Below are positions 13,301-24,480 of a stretch of 64,000 nucleotides of DNA, piece by piece. Origin of the DNA: Hydractinia symbiolongicarpus (Eukaryota; Cnidaria; Hydrozoa; Anthoathecata; Hydractiniidae). The stretch's first letter is position 1, and every line of letters starts with the position of its first letter. The DNA is taken from NCBI RefSeq assembly GCF_029227915.1, contig NC_079884.1, forward strand, positions 4,714,001 to 4,778,000, given 5' to 3'. A program made the translations under genes and the position numbers. The notes beneath the pieces were generated by a model, which was not told where the DNA came from, searched no databases, and was given only the letters and a program-made list of their open reading frames with translations.

Positions 13301-14430
13301 CGTTTAGTGGTGAAAAAATAATTTAAAAAATCGTTCTGGAAATGAGTTTACTCCCTGGGTACTTTCTTTGTATACTTTTGACTATACGGGCCGAGTCCGG
13401 GATTTAGGGAAATCGCAGGTTTTCGTTTGCCGGCGATTAAACTGCTTTTCTTCAGCGTCTCATCAAAAATGAAAACATTCTTGAAAACTACAAGTCTCAT
13501 GCGTTTTAATGGTGAAATAATAATTTAAAAAATCGTTCGGGAAATGAGTTTACTCCCTGGGTACTTTCTTTGTATACTTTTGAATATACGGGCCAAGCCG
13601 GGATTTACGGGAAATCGCGGGTTTTCGTCTGCCGGCGATTAAACTTCTTTTATTCAGCGTCTCATCAAAAATGAAAACATTTTTAAAAACTACAGGTCTT
13701 ATGCGTTTTAGTGGTGAAAAAATAATTTAAAAAATCGTTCTGGAAATGAGTTTACTCACAGGGTACTTTCTTTATATACATTCGACTATACGTGCCAAGC
13801 CCGGGATTTACGGGAAATCGCGGGTTTTCGTTTGCCGGCGATTAAACTGCTTTTATTCAGCGTCTCATCAAAAATGAAAACATTCTTGAAAACTACAAGT
13901 CTCATGCGTTTTAGTGGTGAAATAATAATTTAAAAAATCGTTTGGGAAATGAGTTTACTCCCTTGGTACTTTCTTTGTATGCTTTTGACTATATGGGCAG
14001 AGTCCAGGATTTACGGGAAATTGCAGGTTTTCGTTTGCCGGCGATTAAACTTCTTTTATTCAGCGTCTCATCAAAAATGAAAACATTTTTAAAAACTGCA
14101 AGTCTCATGCGTTTTAGTGGTGAAAAAGTAATTTAAAAAATCGTTCGGGAAATGAGTTTACTCCCTGGGTACTTTCTTTGTATACTTTTGAATATACGGG
14201 CCAAGCCGTTATTTACGGGAAATCGCGGGTTGTCGTTTGCCGGCGATTAAACTTCTTTTATTCAGCGTCTCATCAAAAATGAAAACATTTTTAAAAACTA
14301 CAGGTCTTATGCATTTTAATGGTGAAAAAATAATTTAAAAAATCGTTCGGGAAATGAGTTTACTCACAGGGTACTTTCTTTGTATACTTTTGACTATACG
14401 GGCCCAGTCCGGGATTTACGGGAAATCGCG
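10321..14430. repeat. 1,214-bp higher-order repeat (6-mer), three to four copies
   Basis: The E-type core 'gccgttattt' occurs at 10361, 11575, 12789 and 14205, with an additional one at 12991. Spacings are 1,214, 1,214, 202 and 1,214 bp. Between them the order is E, F (with 'gattttcggg' and 'gaatatattttt'), B-like ('ttttcttcagcg'), I-like ('cgtctgccgg'), J and the 'gtatgcttttgactatatggg' monomer. The copies are nearly identical by eye, the most homogeneous six-monomer unit in the left half. One E monomer is duplicated at about 12789-12991. Confidence 0.9.
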
Positions 14431-17400
14431 GATTTTCGTTTGCCGGCGATTAAACTTCTTTTATTCAGCGTCCCATCAAATATGAAAATATTTTTGAAAA
14501 CTACATGTCTCATGCGTTTAGTGGTAAAAAAATAATATAAAAAGTCGTTCGGGAAATGAGTTTACTCCCTGGGTACTTTCTTTGTATACTTTTGACTATA
14601 CGAGCCGAGTCCGGGATTTAGGGAAATCGCAGGTTTTCGTTTGCCGGCGATTAAACTGCTTTTATTCAGCGTCTCATCAAAAATGAAAACATTCTTGAAA
14701 ACTACAAGTCTCATGCGTTTTAGTGGTGAAATAATAATTTAAAAAATCGTTCGGGAAATGAGTTTACTCCCTGGGTACTTTCTTTGTATACTTTTGAATA
14801 TACGGGCCAAGCCGGGATTTACAGGAAATCGCGGGTTTTCGTCTGCCGACGATTAAACTTCTTTTATTCAGCGTCTCATCAAAAATGAAAACATTTTTAA
14901 AAACTACAGCTCTCATGCGTTTTAGTGGTGAAAAAGTAATTTAAAAAATCGTTCGGGAAATGAGTTTACTCCCTGGGTACTTTCTTTGTATACTTTTGAC
15001 TATACGGGCCAAGCCCGGGATTTACGGGAAATCGCGGGTTTTCGTTTGCCGGCGATTAAACTGCTTTTATTCAGCGTCTCATCAAAAATGAAAACATTCT
15101 TGAAAACTACAAGTCTCTTGCGTTTTAGTGGTGAAATAATAATTTAAAAAATCGTTTGGAAAATGAGTTTACTCCCTGGGTACTTTCTTTGTATACTTTT
15201 GACTATACGGCCGAGTCCAGGATTTACGGGAAATCGCAGGTTTTCGTTTGCCGGCGATTAAACTTCTTTTATTCAGCGTCTTATCAAAAATGAAAACATT
15301 TTTAAAAACTACAAGGCTCATGCGTTTTAGTGGTGAAAAAGTAATTTAAAAAATCGTTCGGGAAATGAGTTTACTCACAGGGTACTTTATTTGTATACTT
15401 TTGACTATACGGGCCGAGTCCGGGATTTACGGGAAATCGCGGATTTTCGTTTGCCGGCGATTAAACTTCTTTTATTCAGCGTCCCATCAAATATGAATAT
15501 ATTTTTGAAAACTACAAGTCTAATGCGTTTAGTGGTAAAAAAATAATATAAAAAATCGTTCGGGAAATGAGTTTACTCCCTGGGTAATTTCTTTGTATAC
15601 TTTTGACTATACGGGCCAAGCCCGGGATATACGGGAAATAGCGGGTTTTCGTTTGCCAGCGATTAAACTTCTTTTATTCAGCGTCTCATCAAAAATGAAA
15701 ACATTTTTAAAAACTACAAGTCTTATGCGTTTTAGTGGTGAAAAAATAATTTAAAAAATCGTTCTGGAAATGAGTTTACTCCCTGGGTACTTTCTTTGTA
15801 TACTTTTGACTATACGGGCCGAGTCCGGGATTTAGGGAAATCGCAGGTTTTCGTTTGCCGGCGATTAAACTGCTTTTATTCAGCGTCTCATCAAAAATGA
15901 AAACATTCTTGAAAACTACAAGTCTCATGCGTTTTAATGGTGAAATAATAATTTAAAAAATCGTTCGGGAAATGAGTTTACTCCCTGGGTACTTTCTTTG
16001 TATACTTTTGAATATACGGGCCAAGCCGGGATTTACGGGAAATCGCGGGTTTTCGTCTGCCGGCAATTAAACTTCTTTTATTCAGCGTCTCATCAAAAAT
16101 GAAAACATTTTTAAAAGCTACAGGTCTTATGCGTTTTAGTGGTGAAAAAATAATTTAAAAAATCGTTCTGGAAATGAGTTTACTCACAGGGTACTTTCTT
16201 TATATACATTCGACTATACGTGCCAAGCCCGGGATTTACGGGAAATCGCGGGTTTTCGTTTGCCGGTGATTAAACTGCTTTTATTCAGCGTCTCATCAAA
16301 AATGAAAACATTCTTGAAAACTACAAGTCTCATGCGTTTTAGTGGTGAAATAATAATTTAAAAAATCGTTTGGGAAATGAGTTTACTCCCTTGGTACTTT
16401 CTTTGTATACTTTTGACTATATGGGCAGAGTCCAGGATTTACGGGAAATCGCAGGTTTTCGTTTGCCGGGGATTAAACTTCTTTTATTCAGCGTCTCATC
16501 AAAAATGAAAACATTTTTAAAAACTGCAAGTCTCATGCGTTTTAGTAGTGAAAAAGTATTTTAAAAAATCGTTCGGGAAATGAGTTTACTCCCTGGGTAC
16601 TTTCTTTGTATACTTTTGAATATACGGGCCAAGCCGTTATTTACGGGAAATCGCGGGTTGTCGTTTGCCGGCGATTAAACTTCTTTTATTCAGCGTCTCA
16701 TCAAAAATGAAAACATTTTTAAAAACTACAGGTCTTATGCATTTTAGTGGTGAAAAAATAATTTAAAAAATCGTTCGGGAAATGAGTTTACTCACAGGGT
16801 ACTTTCTTTGTATACTTTTGACTATACGGGCCGAGTCCGGGATTTACGGGAAATCGCGGATTTTCGTTTGCCGGCGATTAAACTTCTTTTATTCAGCGTC
16901 CCATCAAATATGAAAATATTTTTGAAAACTACAAGTCTCATGCGTTTAGTGGTAAAAAAATAATATAAAAAATCGTTCGGGAAATGAGTTTACTCCCTGG
17001 GTACTTTCTTTGTATACTTTTGACTATACGGGCCAAGCCCGGGATATACGGGAAATCGCGGGTTTTCGTTTGCCAGCGATTAAACTTCTTTTATTCAGCG
17101 TCTCATCAAAAATGAAAACATTTTTAAAAACTACAAGTCTTATGCGTTTTAGTGGTGAAAAAGTAATTTAAAAAATCGTTCTGGAAATGAGTTTACTCCC
17201 TGGGTACTTTCTTTGTATACTTTTGACTATACGGGCCGAGTCCGGGATTTAGGGAAATCGTAGGTTTTCGTTTGCCGGCGATTAAACTGCTTTTATTCAG
17301 CGTCTCATCAAAAATTCATCAAAAACATTCTTGAAAACTACAAGTCTCATGCGTTTTAGTGGTGAAATAATAATTTAAAAAATCGTTCGGGAAATGAGTT

Positions 17401-17574
17401 TACTCCCTGGGTACTTTCTTTGTATACTTTTGAATATACGGGCCAAGCCGGGATTTACGGGAAATCGCGGGTTTTCGTCTGCCGGCGATTAAACTTCTTT
17501 TATTCAGCGTCTCATCAAAAATGAAAACATTTTTAAAAACTACAGGTCTTATGCGTTTTAGTGGTGAAATAATA
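14431..17574. repeat. Diverged continuation of the 6-mer repeat
   Basis: The next E core is at 16633, exactly two 1,214-bp periods after 14205, but the middle E position is replaced by a C-D-F series (about 14950-15560). The monomers resemble those of the preceding block with more substitutions. One monomer has an internal microduplication at 17304-17330. No gene is present. Confidence 0.75.
17304..17330 (+). repeat. Internal microduplication within one monomer
   Basis: The usual 'tcatcaaaaatgaaaacattc' is replaced by 'tcatcaaaaattcatcaaaa' followed by 'acattc'. The short word TCATCAAAAA has been copied in place of the 'gaaaa' stretch, a net gain of about 5 bp. I saw it only once in the window, so it is either a recent replication slip or a sequencing error. 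Confidence 0.8.
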
Positions 17575-20220
17575 ATTTAAAAAATCGTTTGGGAAATGAG
17601 TTTACTCCCTTGGTACTTTCTTTGTATACTTTTGACTATACGGGCAGAGTCCAGGATTTACGGGAAATTGCAGGTTTTCGTTTGCCGGCGATTAAACTTC
17701 TTTTATTCAGCGTCTCATCAAAAATGAAAACATTTTTAAAAACTGCAAGTCTCATGCGTTTTAGTGGTGAAAAAGTAATTTAAAAAATCGTTCGGGAAAT
17801 GAGTTTGCTCCCTGGGTACTTTCTTTGTATACTTTTGACTATACGGGCTAAGCCGGGATTTACTGGAAATCGCGGGTTTTCGTTTGCCGGGGATTAAACT
17901 TTTTTTTATTCAGCGTCTCATCAAAAATGAAAACATTTTTAAAAACTACAAGTCTTATGCGTTTTAGTGGTGAAAAAATAATTTAAAAAATCGTTCTGGA
18001 AATGAGTTTACTCACAGGGTACTTTCTTTGTATACATTCGACTATACGGGCCAAGCCCGGGATTTACGGGAAAACGCGGGATTTCGTTTGCCGGCGATTA
18101 AACCTCTTTCATTAAGCGTCTCATCAAAAATGAAAACATTTTTGAAAACTACAAGTCTCATGCGTTTTAGTGGTGAAAAAATAATTTAAAAAATCGTTCG
18201 GGAAATGAGTTTACTCCCTGGGTACTTTCTTTGTATACTTTTGACTATACGGGCCGAGTCCGGGATTTACGGGAAATCGCGGATTTTCGTTTGCCGGCGA
18301 TTAAACTTCTTTTATTCAGCGTCCCATCAAATATGAAAATATTTTTGAAAACTACAAGTCTCATGCGTTTAGTGGTAAAAAAATAATATAAAAAATCGTT
18401 CGGGAAATGAGTTTACTCCCTGGGTACTTTCTTTGTATACTTTTGACTATACGGGCCAAGCCCGGGATATACGGGAAATCGCGGGTTTTCGTTTGCCGGC
18501 GATTAAACTTCTTTTATTCAGCGTCTCATCAAAAATGAAAACATTTTTAAAAACTACAGGTCTTATGCGTTTTAGTGGTGAAAAAATAATTTAAAAAATC
18601 GTTCTGGAAATGAGTTTACTCACAGGGTACTTTCTTTATATACATTCGACTCTACGTGCCAAGCCCGGGATTTACGGGAAATCGCGGGTTTTCGTTTGCC
18701 GGCGATTAAACTGCTTTTATTCAGCGTCTCATCAAAAATGAAAACATTCTTGAAAACTACAAGTCTCATGCGTTTTAGTGGTGAAATAATAATTTAAAAA
18801 ATCGTTTGGGAAATGAGTTTACTCCCTTGGTACTTTCTTTGTATACTTTTGACTATACGGGCAGAGTCCAGGATTTACGGGAAATCGCAGGTTTTCGTTT
18901 GCCGGCGATTAAACTTCTTTTATTCAGCGTCTCATCAAAAATGAAAACATTTTTAAAAACTGCAAGTCTCATGCGTTTTAGTGGTGAAAAAGTAATTTAA
19001 AAAATCGTTCGGGAAATGAGTTTGCTCCCTGGGTACTTTCTTTGTATACTTTTGACTATACGGGCCGAATCCGGGATTTATGGAAATCGCAGGTTTTCGT
19101 TTGCCGGCGATTAAACTTCTTTTATTCAGCGTCTCATCAAAAATGAAAACATTTTTAAAAACTACAGGTCTTATGCGTTTTAGTGGTGAAAAAATAATTT
19201 AAAAAATCGTTTGGGAAATGAGTTTACTCCCTTGGTACTTTCTTTGTATACTTTTGACTATACGGGCAGAGTCCAGGATTTACGGGAAATTGCAGGTTTT
19301 CGTTTGCCGGCGATTAAACTTCTTTTATTCAGCGTCTCATCAAAAATGAAAACATTTTTAAAAACTGCAAGTCTCATGCGTTTTAGTGGTGAAAAAGTAA
19401 TTTAAAAAATCGTTCGGGAAATGAGTTTGCTCCCAGGGTACTTTCTTTGTATACTTTTGACTATACGGGCTAAGCCGGGATTTACTGGAAATCGCGGGTT
19501 TTCGTTTGCCGGGGATTAAACTTTTTTTTATTCAGCGTCTCATCAAAAATGAAAACATTTTTAAAAACTACAAGTCTTATGCGTTTTAGTGGTGAAAAAA
19601 TAATTTAAAAAATCGTTCTGGAAATGAGTTTACTCCCTGGGTACTTTCTTTGTATACTTTTGACTATACGGGCCGAGTCCGGGATTTACGGGAAATCGCG
19701 GATTTTCGTTTGCCGGCGATTAAACTTCTTTTATTCAGCGTCCCATCAAATATGAAAATATTTTTGAAAACTACAAGTCTCATGCGTTTAGTGGTAAAAA
19801 AATAATATAAAAAATCGTTCGGGAAATGAGTTTACTCCCTGGGTACTTTCTTTGTATACTTTTGACTATACGGGCCAAGCCCGGGATATACGGGAAATCG
19901 CGGGTTTTCGTTTGCCGGCGATTAAACTTCTTTTATTCAGCGTCTCATCAAAAATGAAAACATTTTTAAAAACTACAGGTCTTATGCGTTTTAGTGGTGA
20001 AAAAATAATTTAAAAAATCGTTCTGGAAATGAGTTTACTCACAGGGTACTTTCCTTATATACATTCGACTATACGTGCCAAGCCCGGGATTTACGGGAAA
20101 TCGCGGGTTTTCGTTTGCCGGCGATTAAACTTTTTTTTATTCAGCGTCTCATCAAAAATGAAAACATTTTTAAAAACTACAAGTCTTATGCGTTTTAGTG
20201 GTGAAAAAATAATTTAAAAA
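17575..20220. repeat. 8-mer duplication (1,622 bp) with one monomer lost
   Basis: From about 17575 the sequence matches 19197 onward at offset 1,622. A shared rare variant is 'gggctaagccgggatttactgg' (17845, 19467), with 'gccggggatt' and 'aaactttttttt'. From about 18200 the match shifts to offset 1,419 (the F and G monomers at 18251 and 19670), because the second copy lacks the K-type monomer at about 17995-18195. Confidence 0.83.
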
Positions 20221-20423
20221 ATCGTTCTGGAAATGAGTTTACTCACAGGGTACTTTCTTTGTATACATTCGACTATACGGGCCAAGCCCGGGATTTACGG
20301 GAAATCGCGGGTTTTCGTTTTCCGGCGATTAAACCTCTTTCATTAAGCGGCTCATCAAAAATGAAAACATTTTTAAAAACTACAAGTCTCATGCGTTTTA
20401 GTGGTGAAAAAAAAATTTAAAAA
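20221..20423 (+). repeat. Representative monomer, subfamily H (203 bp)
   Basis: Marked by 'ctcacagggtac', 'tatacattcgac', 'ttttccggcg', 'aaacctctttcattaag' (normally 'aaacttcttttattcag') and a tail with an unbroken A run, 'gaaaaaaaaattt'. A sister form has 'gatttccggg' and 'aaaattgaaaac' (near 2861, 21101, 21910, 30220, 38090). H-type monomers are absent to the right of about 54.3 kb. Confidence 0.87.
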
Positions 20424-20626
20424 ATCGTTCGGGAAATGAGTTTACTCCCTGGGTACTTTCTTTGTATACATTCGACTATACGGGCCAAGCCCTGGATTTA
20501 CGGGAAAACGCGGGATTTGGTTCGCCGGCGATTAAACCTCTTTCATTAAACGTCTCATCAAAAATGAAAACATTTTTGAAAACTACAAGTCTCATGCGTT
20601 TTAGTGGTGAAAAAATAATTTAAAAA
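20424..20626 (+). repeat. Representative monomer, subfamily K (203 bp)
   Basis: Similar to H in 'tatacattcgac' and 'aaacctctttcatta', but the core is 'aagccctggatttac' (or 'aagccccgg' in 44-52 kb), followed by 'gggaaaacgcgggattt' and tail 'gaaaaaataattt'. It usually follows H and precedes F (as at 983-1185 and 20424-20626). It is greatly amplified in 44-50 kb. Confidence 0.85.
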
Positions 20627-23600
20627 ATCGTTCGGGAAATGAGTTTACTCCCTGGGTACTTTCTTTGTATACTTTTGACTATACGGGCCGAGTCCGGGAT
20701 TTACGGGAAATCGCGGATTTTCGTTTGCCGGCGATTAAACTTCTTTTATTCAGCGTCCCATCAAATATGAAAATATTTTTGAAAACTACAAGTCTCATGC
20801 GTTTAGTGGTAAAAAAATAATATAAAAAATCGTTCGGGAAATGAGTTTACTCCCTGGGTACTTTCTTTGTATACTTTTGACTATACGGGCCAAGCCCGGG
20901 ATATACGGGAAATTGCGGGTTTTCGTTTGCCGGCGATTAAACTTCTTTTATTCAGCGTCTCATCAAAAATGAAAACATTTTTAAAAACTACAAGTCTTAT
21001 GCGTTTTAGTGGTGAAAAAATAATTTAAAAACTCGTTCTGGAAATGAGTTTACTCACAGGGTACTTTCTTTGTATACATTCGACTATACGGGCCAAGCCC
21101 GGGATTTCCGGGAAATCGCGGGTTTTCGTTTTCCGGCGATTAAACCTCTTTCATTAAGCGTCTCATCAAAATTGAAAACAATTTTGAAAACTACAAGTTT
21201 CATGCGTTTTAGTGGTGAAAAAAAAATTTAAAAAATCGTTCGGGAAATGAGTTTACTCCCTGGGTACTTTCTTTGTATACTTTTGACTATACGGGCCAAG
21301 CCCGGGATTTACGGGAAATCGCGGGTTTTCGTTTGCCGGCGATTAAACTGCTTTTATTCAGCGTCTAATCAAAAATGAAAACATTCTTGAAAACTACAAG
21401 TCTCATGAGTTTTAGTGGTGAAATAATAATTTAAAAAATCGTTTGGGAAATGAGTTTACTCCCTGGGTACTTTCTTTGTATACTTTTGACTATACGGGCC
21501 GAGTCCGGGATTTACGGAAATCGCAGGTTTTCGTTTGCCGGCGATTAAACTGCTTTTATTCAGCGTCTCATCAAAAATGAAAACATTTTTGAAAACTACA
21601 AGTCTCATGCGTTTTAGTGGTGAAAAAGTAATTTAAAAAATCGTTCGGGAAATGAGTTTACTCCCTGGGTACTTTCTTTGTATACTTTTGACTATACGGG
21701 CCAAGCCCGGGTTTTACGGGAAATCGCGGGTTTTCGTTTGCCGGCGATTAAACTGCTTTTATTCAGCGTCTCATCAAAAATGAAAACATTTTTAAAAACT
21801 ACAAGTCTTATGCGTTTTAGTGGTGAAAAAATAATTTAAAAAATCGTTCTGGAAATGAGTTTACTCACAGGGTACTTTCTTTGTACACATTCGACTATAC
21901 GGGCCAAGCCCGGGATTTCCGGGAAATCGCGGGTTTTCGTTTTCCGGCGATTAAACCTCTTTCATTAAGCGTCTCATCAAAATTGAAAACATTTTTGAAA
22001 ACTACAAGTTTCATGCGTTTTAGTGGTGAAAAAAAAATTTAAAAAATCGTTCGGGAAATGAGTTTACTCCCTGGGTACTTTCTTTGTATACTTTTGACTA
22101 TACGGGCCAAGCCCGGGATTTACGGGAAATCGCGGGTTTTCGTTTGCCGGCGATTAAACTTTTTTTTATTCAGCGTCTCATCAAAAATGAAAACATTTTT
22201 AAAAACTACAAGTCTTATGCGTTTTAGTGGTGAAAAAATAATTTAAAAAATCGTTCTGGAAATGAGTTTACTCACAGGGTACTTTCTTTGTATACATTCG
22301 ACTATACGGGCCAAGCCCGGGATTTACGGGAAATCGCGGGTTTTCGTTTGACGGCGATTAAACTTTTTTTTATTCAGCGTCTCATCAAAAATGAAAACAT
22401 TTTTAAAAACTACAAGTCTTATGCGTTTTAGTGGTGAAAAAATAATTTAAAAAATCGTTCTGGAAATGAGTTTACTCACAGGGTACTTTCTTTGTATACA
22501 TTCGACTATACAGGCCAAGCCCGGGATTTACGGGAATACGCGGGTTTTCGTTTTCCGGCGATTAAACCTCTTTCATTAAGCGTCTCATCAAAAATGAAAA
22601 CATTTTTAAAAACTACAAGTCTCATGCGTTTTAGTGGTGAAAAAAAAAATTAAAAAATCGTTCAGGAAATGAGTTTACTCCCTGGGTACTTTCTTTGTAT
22701 ACATTCGACTATACGGGCCAACCCTGGATTTACGGGAAAAGGCGGGATTTCGTTTGCCGGCGATTAAACCTCTTTCATTAAGCGTCTCATCAAAAATGAA
22801 AACATTTTTGAAAACTACAAGTCTCATGCGTTTTAGTGGTGAAAAAATAATTTAAAAAATCGTTCGGGAAATGAGTTTACTCCCTGGGTACTTTCTTTGT
22901 ATACTTTTGACTATACGGGCCGAGTCCGGGATTTACGGGAAATCGCGGATTTTCGTTTGCCGGCGATTAAACTTCTTTTATTCAGCGTCCCATCAAATAT
23001 GAAAATATTTTTGAAAACTACAAGTCTCATGCGTTTAGTGGTAAAAAAATAATATAAAAAATCGTTCGGGAAATGAGTTTACTCCCTGGGTACTTTCTTT
23101 GTATACTTTTGACTATACGGGCCAAGCCCGGGATATACGGGAAATCGCGGGTTTTCGTTTGCCGGCGATTAAACTTCTTTTATTCAGCGTCTCATCAAAA
23201 ATGAAAACATTTTTAAAAACTACAAGTCTTATGCGTTTTAGTGGTGAAAAAATAATTTAAAAAATCGTTCTGGAAATGAGTTTACTCACAGGGTACTTTC
23301 TTTGTATACATTCGACTATACGGGCCAAGCCCGGGATTTACGGGAAATCGCGGGTTTTCGTTTTCCGGCGATTAAACCTCTTTCATTAAGCGTCTCATCA
23401 AAATTGAAAACATTTTTGAAAACTACAAGTTTCATGCGTTTTAGTGGTGAAAAAAAAATGTAAAAAATCGTTCGGGAAATGAGTTTACTCCCTGGGTACT
23501 TTCTTTGTATACTTTTGACTATACGGGCCAAGCCCGGGATTTACGGGAAATCGCGGGTTTTCGTTTGCCGGCGATTAAACTGCTTTTATTCAGCGTCTCA

Positions 23601-24334
23601 TCAAAAATGAAAACATTCTTGAAAACTACAAGTCTCATGAATTTTAGTGGTGAAATAATAATTTAAAAAATCGTTTGGGAAATGAGTTTACTCCCTGGGT
23701 ACTTTCTTTGTATACTTTTGACTATACGGGCCGAGTCCGGGATTTAGGGAAATCGCAGGTTTTCGTTTGCCGGCGATTAAACTGCTTTTATTCAGCGTCT
23801 CATCAAAAATGAAAACATTTTTGAAAACTACAAGTCTCATGCGTTTTAGTGGTGAAAAAAAAAATTAAAAAATCGTTCAGGAAATGAGTTTACTCCCTGG
23901 GTACTTTCTCTGTATACATTCGACTATACGGGCCAAGCCCTGGATTTACGGGAAAACGCGGTATTTCGTTTGCCGGCGATTAAACCTCTTTCATTAAGCG
24001 TCTCATCAAAAATGAAAACATTTTTGAAAACTACAAGTCTCATGCGTTTTAGTGGTGAAAAAATAATTTAAAAAATCGTTCGGGAAATGAGTTTACTTCC
24101 TGGGTACTTTCTTTGTATACTTTTGACTATACGGGCCGAGCCCTGGATATACGGGAAATCGCGGGTTTTCGTTTTCCGGCGATTAAACCTCTTTCATTAA
24201 GCGTCTCATCAAAATTAAAAACACTTTTGAAAACTACAAGTTTCATGCGTTTTAGTGGTGAAAAAAAAATTTAAAAAATCGTTCGGGAAATGAGTTTACT
24301 CCCTGGGTACTTTCTTTGTATACTTTTGACTATA

Positions 24335-24347
24335 CGGGCCAAGCCCG
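24335..24347 (+). other. Hairpin-forming inverted repeat in the monomer core
   Basis: The sequence CGGGC-CAA-GCCCG is a perfect 5-bp stem with a 3-nt loop. It is present in monomers of types A, C, G and H. In types B, D, F and I the right arm is GTCCG, giving one G/T mismatch. Its right arm overlaps the left arm of the dyad entry at 24344-24368, so the two structures cannot form at the same time. The inverted repeat is seen directly; any function is inference. Confidence 0.75.
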
Positions 24348-24368
24348 GGATTTACGGGAAATCGCGGG
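24336..24368 (+). other. Potential G-quadruplex: four GGG runs in 33 bp
   Basis: GGG runs lie at 24336-24338, 24347-24349, 24356-24358 and 24366-24368, separated by 8, 6 and 7 bases. The first loop is one base longer than the usual 7-base limit and is C-rich, so duplex or hairpin structures may compete. The pattern recurs in A, C, G and H monomers. In B, D and F the last run is GG. It is a sequence-based prediction only. Confidence 0.5.
24344..24368 (+). other. 25-bp dyad in the monomer core (10-bp arms, one mismatch)
   Basis: The left arm CCCGGGATTT and right arm AAATCGCGGG are separated by ACGGG. Nine of ten positions pair; the fifth is G opposite G. The dyad is present in A and C monomers and in H copies with 'gatttacggg'. 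It is weaker in G ('gatata') and K, and partly lost in B, D and E. Two monomers have a perfect version (58324-58348 and 62975-62999). Confidence 0.75.
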
Positions 24369-24480
24369 TTTTCGTTTGCCGGCGATTAAACTGCTTTTAT
24401 TCAGCGTCTCATCAAAAATGAAAACATTCTTAAAAACTACAAGTCTCATGAGTTTTAGTGGTGAAATAATAATTTAAAAA

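Larger units (their letters stand above)
20221..24277. repeat. H-K-F-G-H-A-B block resembling the left end
   Basis: The order H (20221), K (20424), F (20627), G, H-variant, A, B repeats the order at about 780-1600 and 2340-3545. Monomers with 'aaaattgaaaac' and 'aagtttcatg' are typical here. A 6-mer spacing of 1,215 bp is visible for the rare 'ttcaggaaat' start (22661, 23876). One copy has 'aaaaaatgtaaaaaatcg' in place of 'aaaaaatttaaaaaatcg' near 23455. No gene is present; the minus-strand open frame at 23316-23531 is a chance product of lost stop codons. Confidence 0.82.
24278..24480 (+). repeat. Representative monomer, subfamily A (203 bp)
   Basis: Unit boundaries are set arbitrarily at 'atcgtt'. 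Subfamily A has 'ccaagcccgggatttac' in the GC-rich core, 'aaactgctttt', 'acattctt' (this copy continues 'aaaaac' where most A copies have 'gaaaac'), the variant 'catgagtttt' and the tail 'gaaataataattt'. The first ~110 bp are about half G+C and the last ~93 bp about one quarter. The core at 24335-24368 carries a hairpin, a dyad and four GGG runs (see separate entries). Further A copies lie at the window start and near 1621, 3039, 21285, 23520, 30400, 33640 and 40700. It usually precedes a B monomer. Confidence 0.9.

Noticed and set aside
23316-23531. 71-codon minus-strand open frame
   Set aside because: It is the reverse complement of H and A monomers in which a TTTAAA-type stop was altered ('aaaatgtaaaa' at about 23457). 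It is unique only because of that substitution and has no sign of coding.
24386-24440. Hammerhead ribozyme on the minus strand ('ttgatgagacgc' resembles the CUGAUGAG core, with GAAA further along)
   Set aside because: The essential first C is a T, no helix II can be drawn between the core and the GAAA, and no matching helix III or cleavage triplet was found.
24278-24480. CENP-B box search in the monomer
   Set aside because: Segments such as 'ttcgtttgccggcga' and 'ttcgggaaatgag' share the TTCG start, but none has the required A and CGGG at the right spacing on either strand.
24278-24480. RNA polymerase III A/B boxes ('tagtggtg', 'attcgacta')
   Set aside because: Matches are partial, in the wrong order or spacing, and lack a GGTTCGA-type B box; this is expected by chance in a sequence of this composition.
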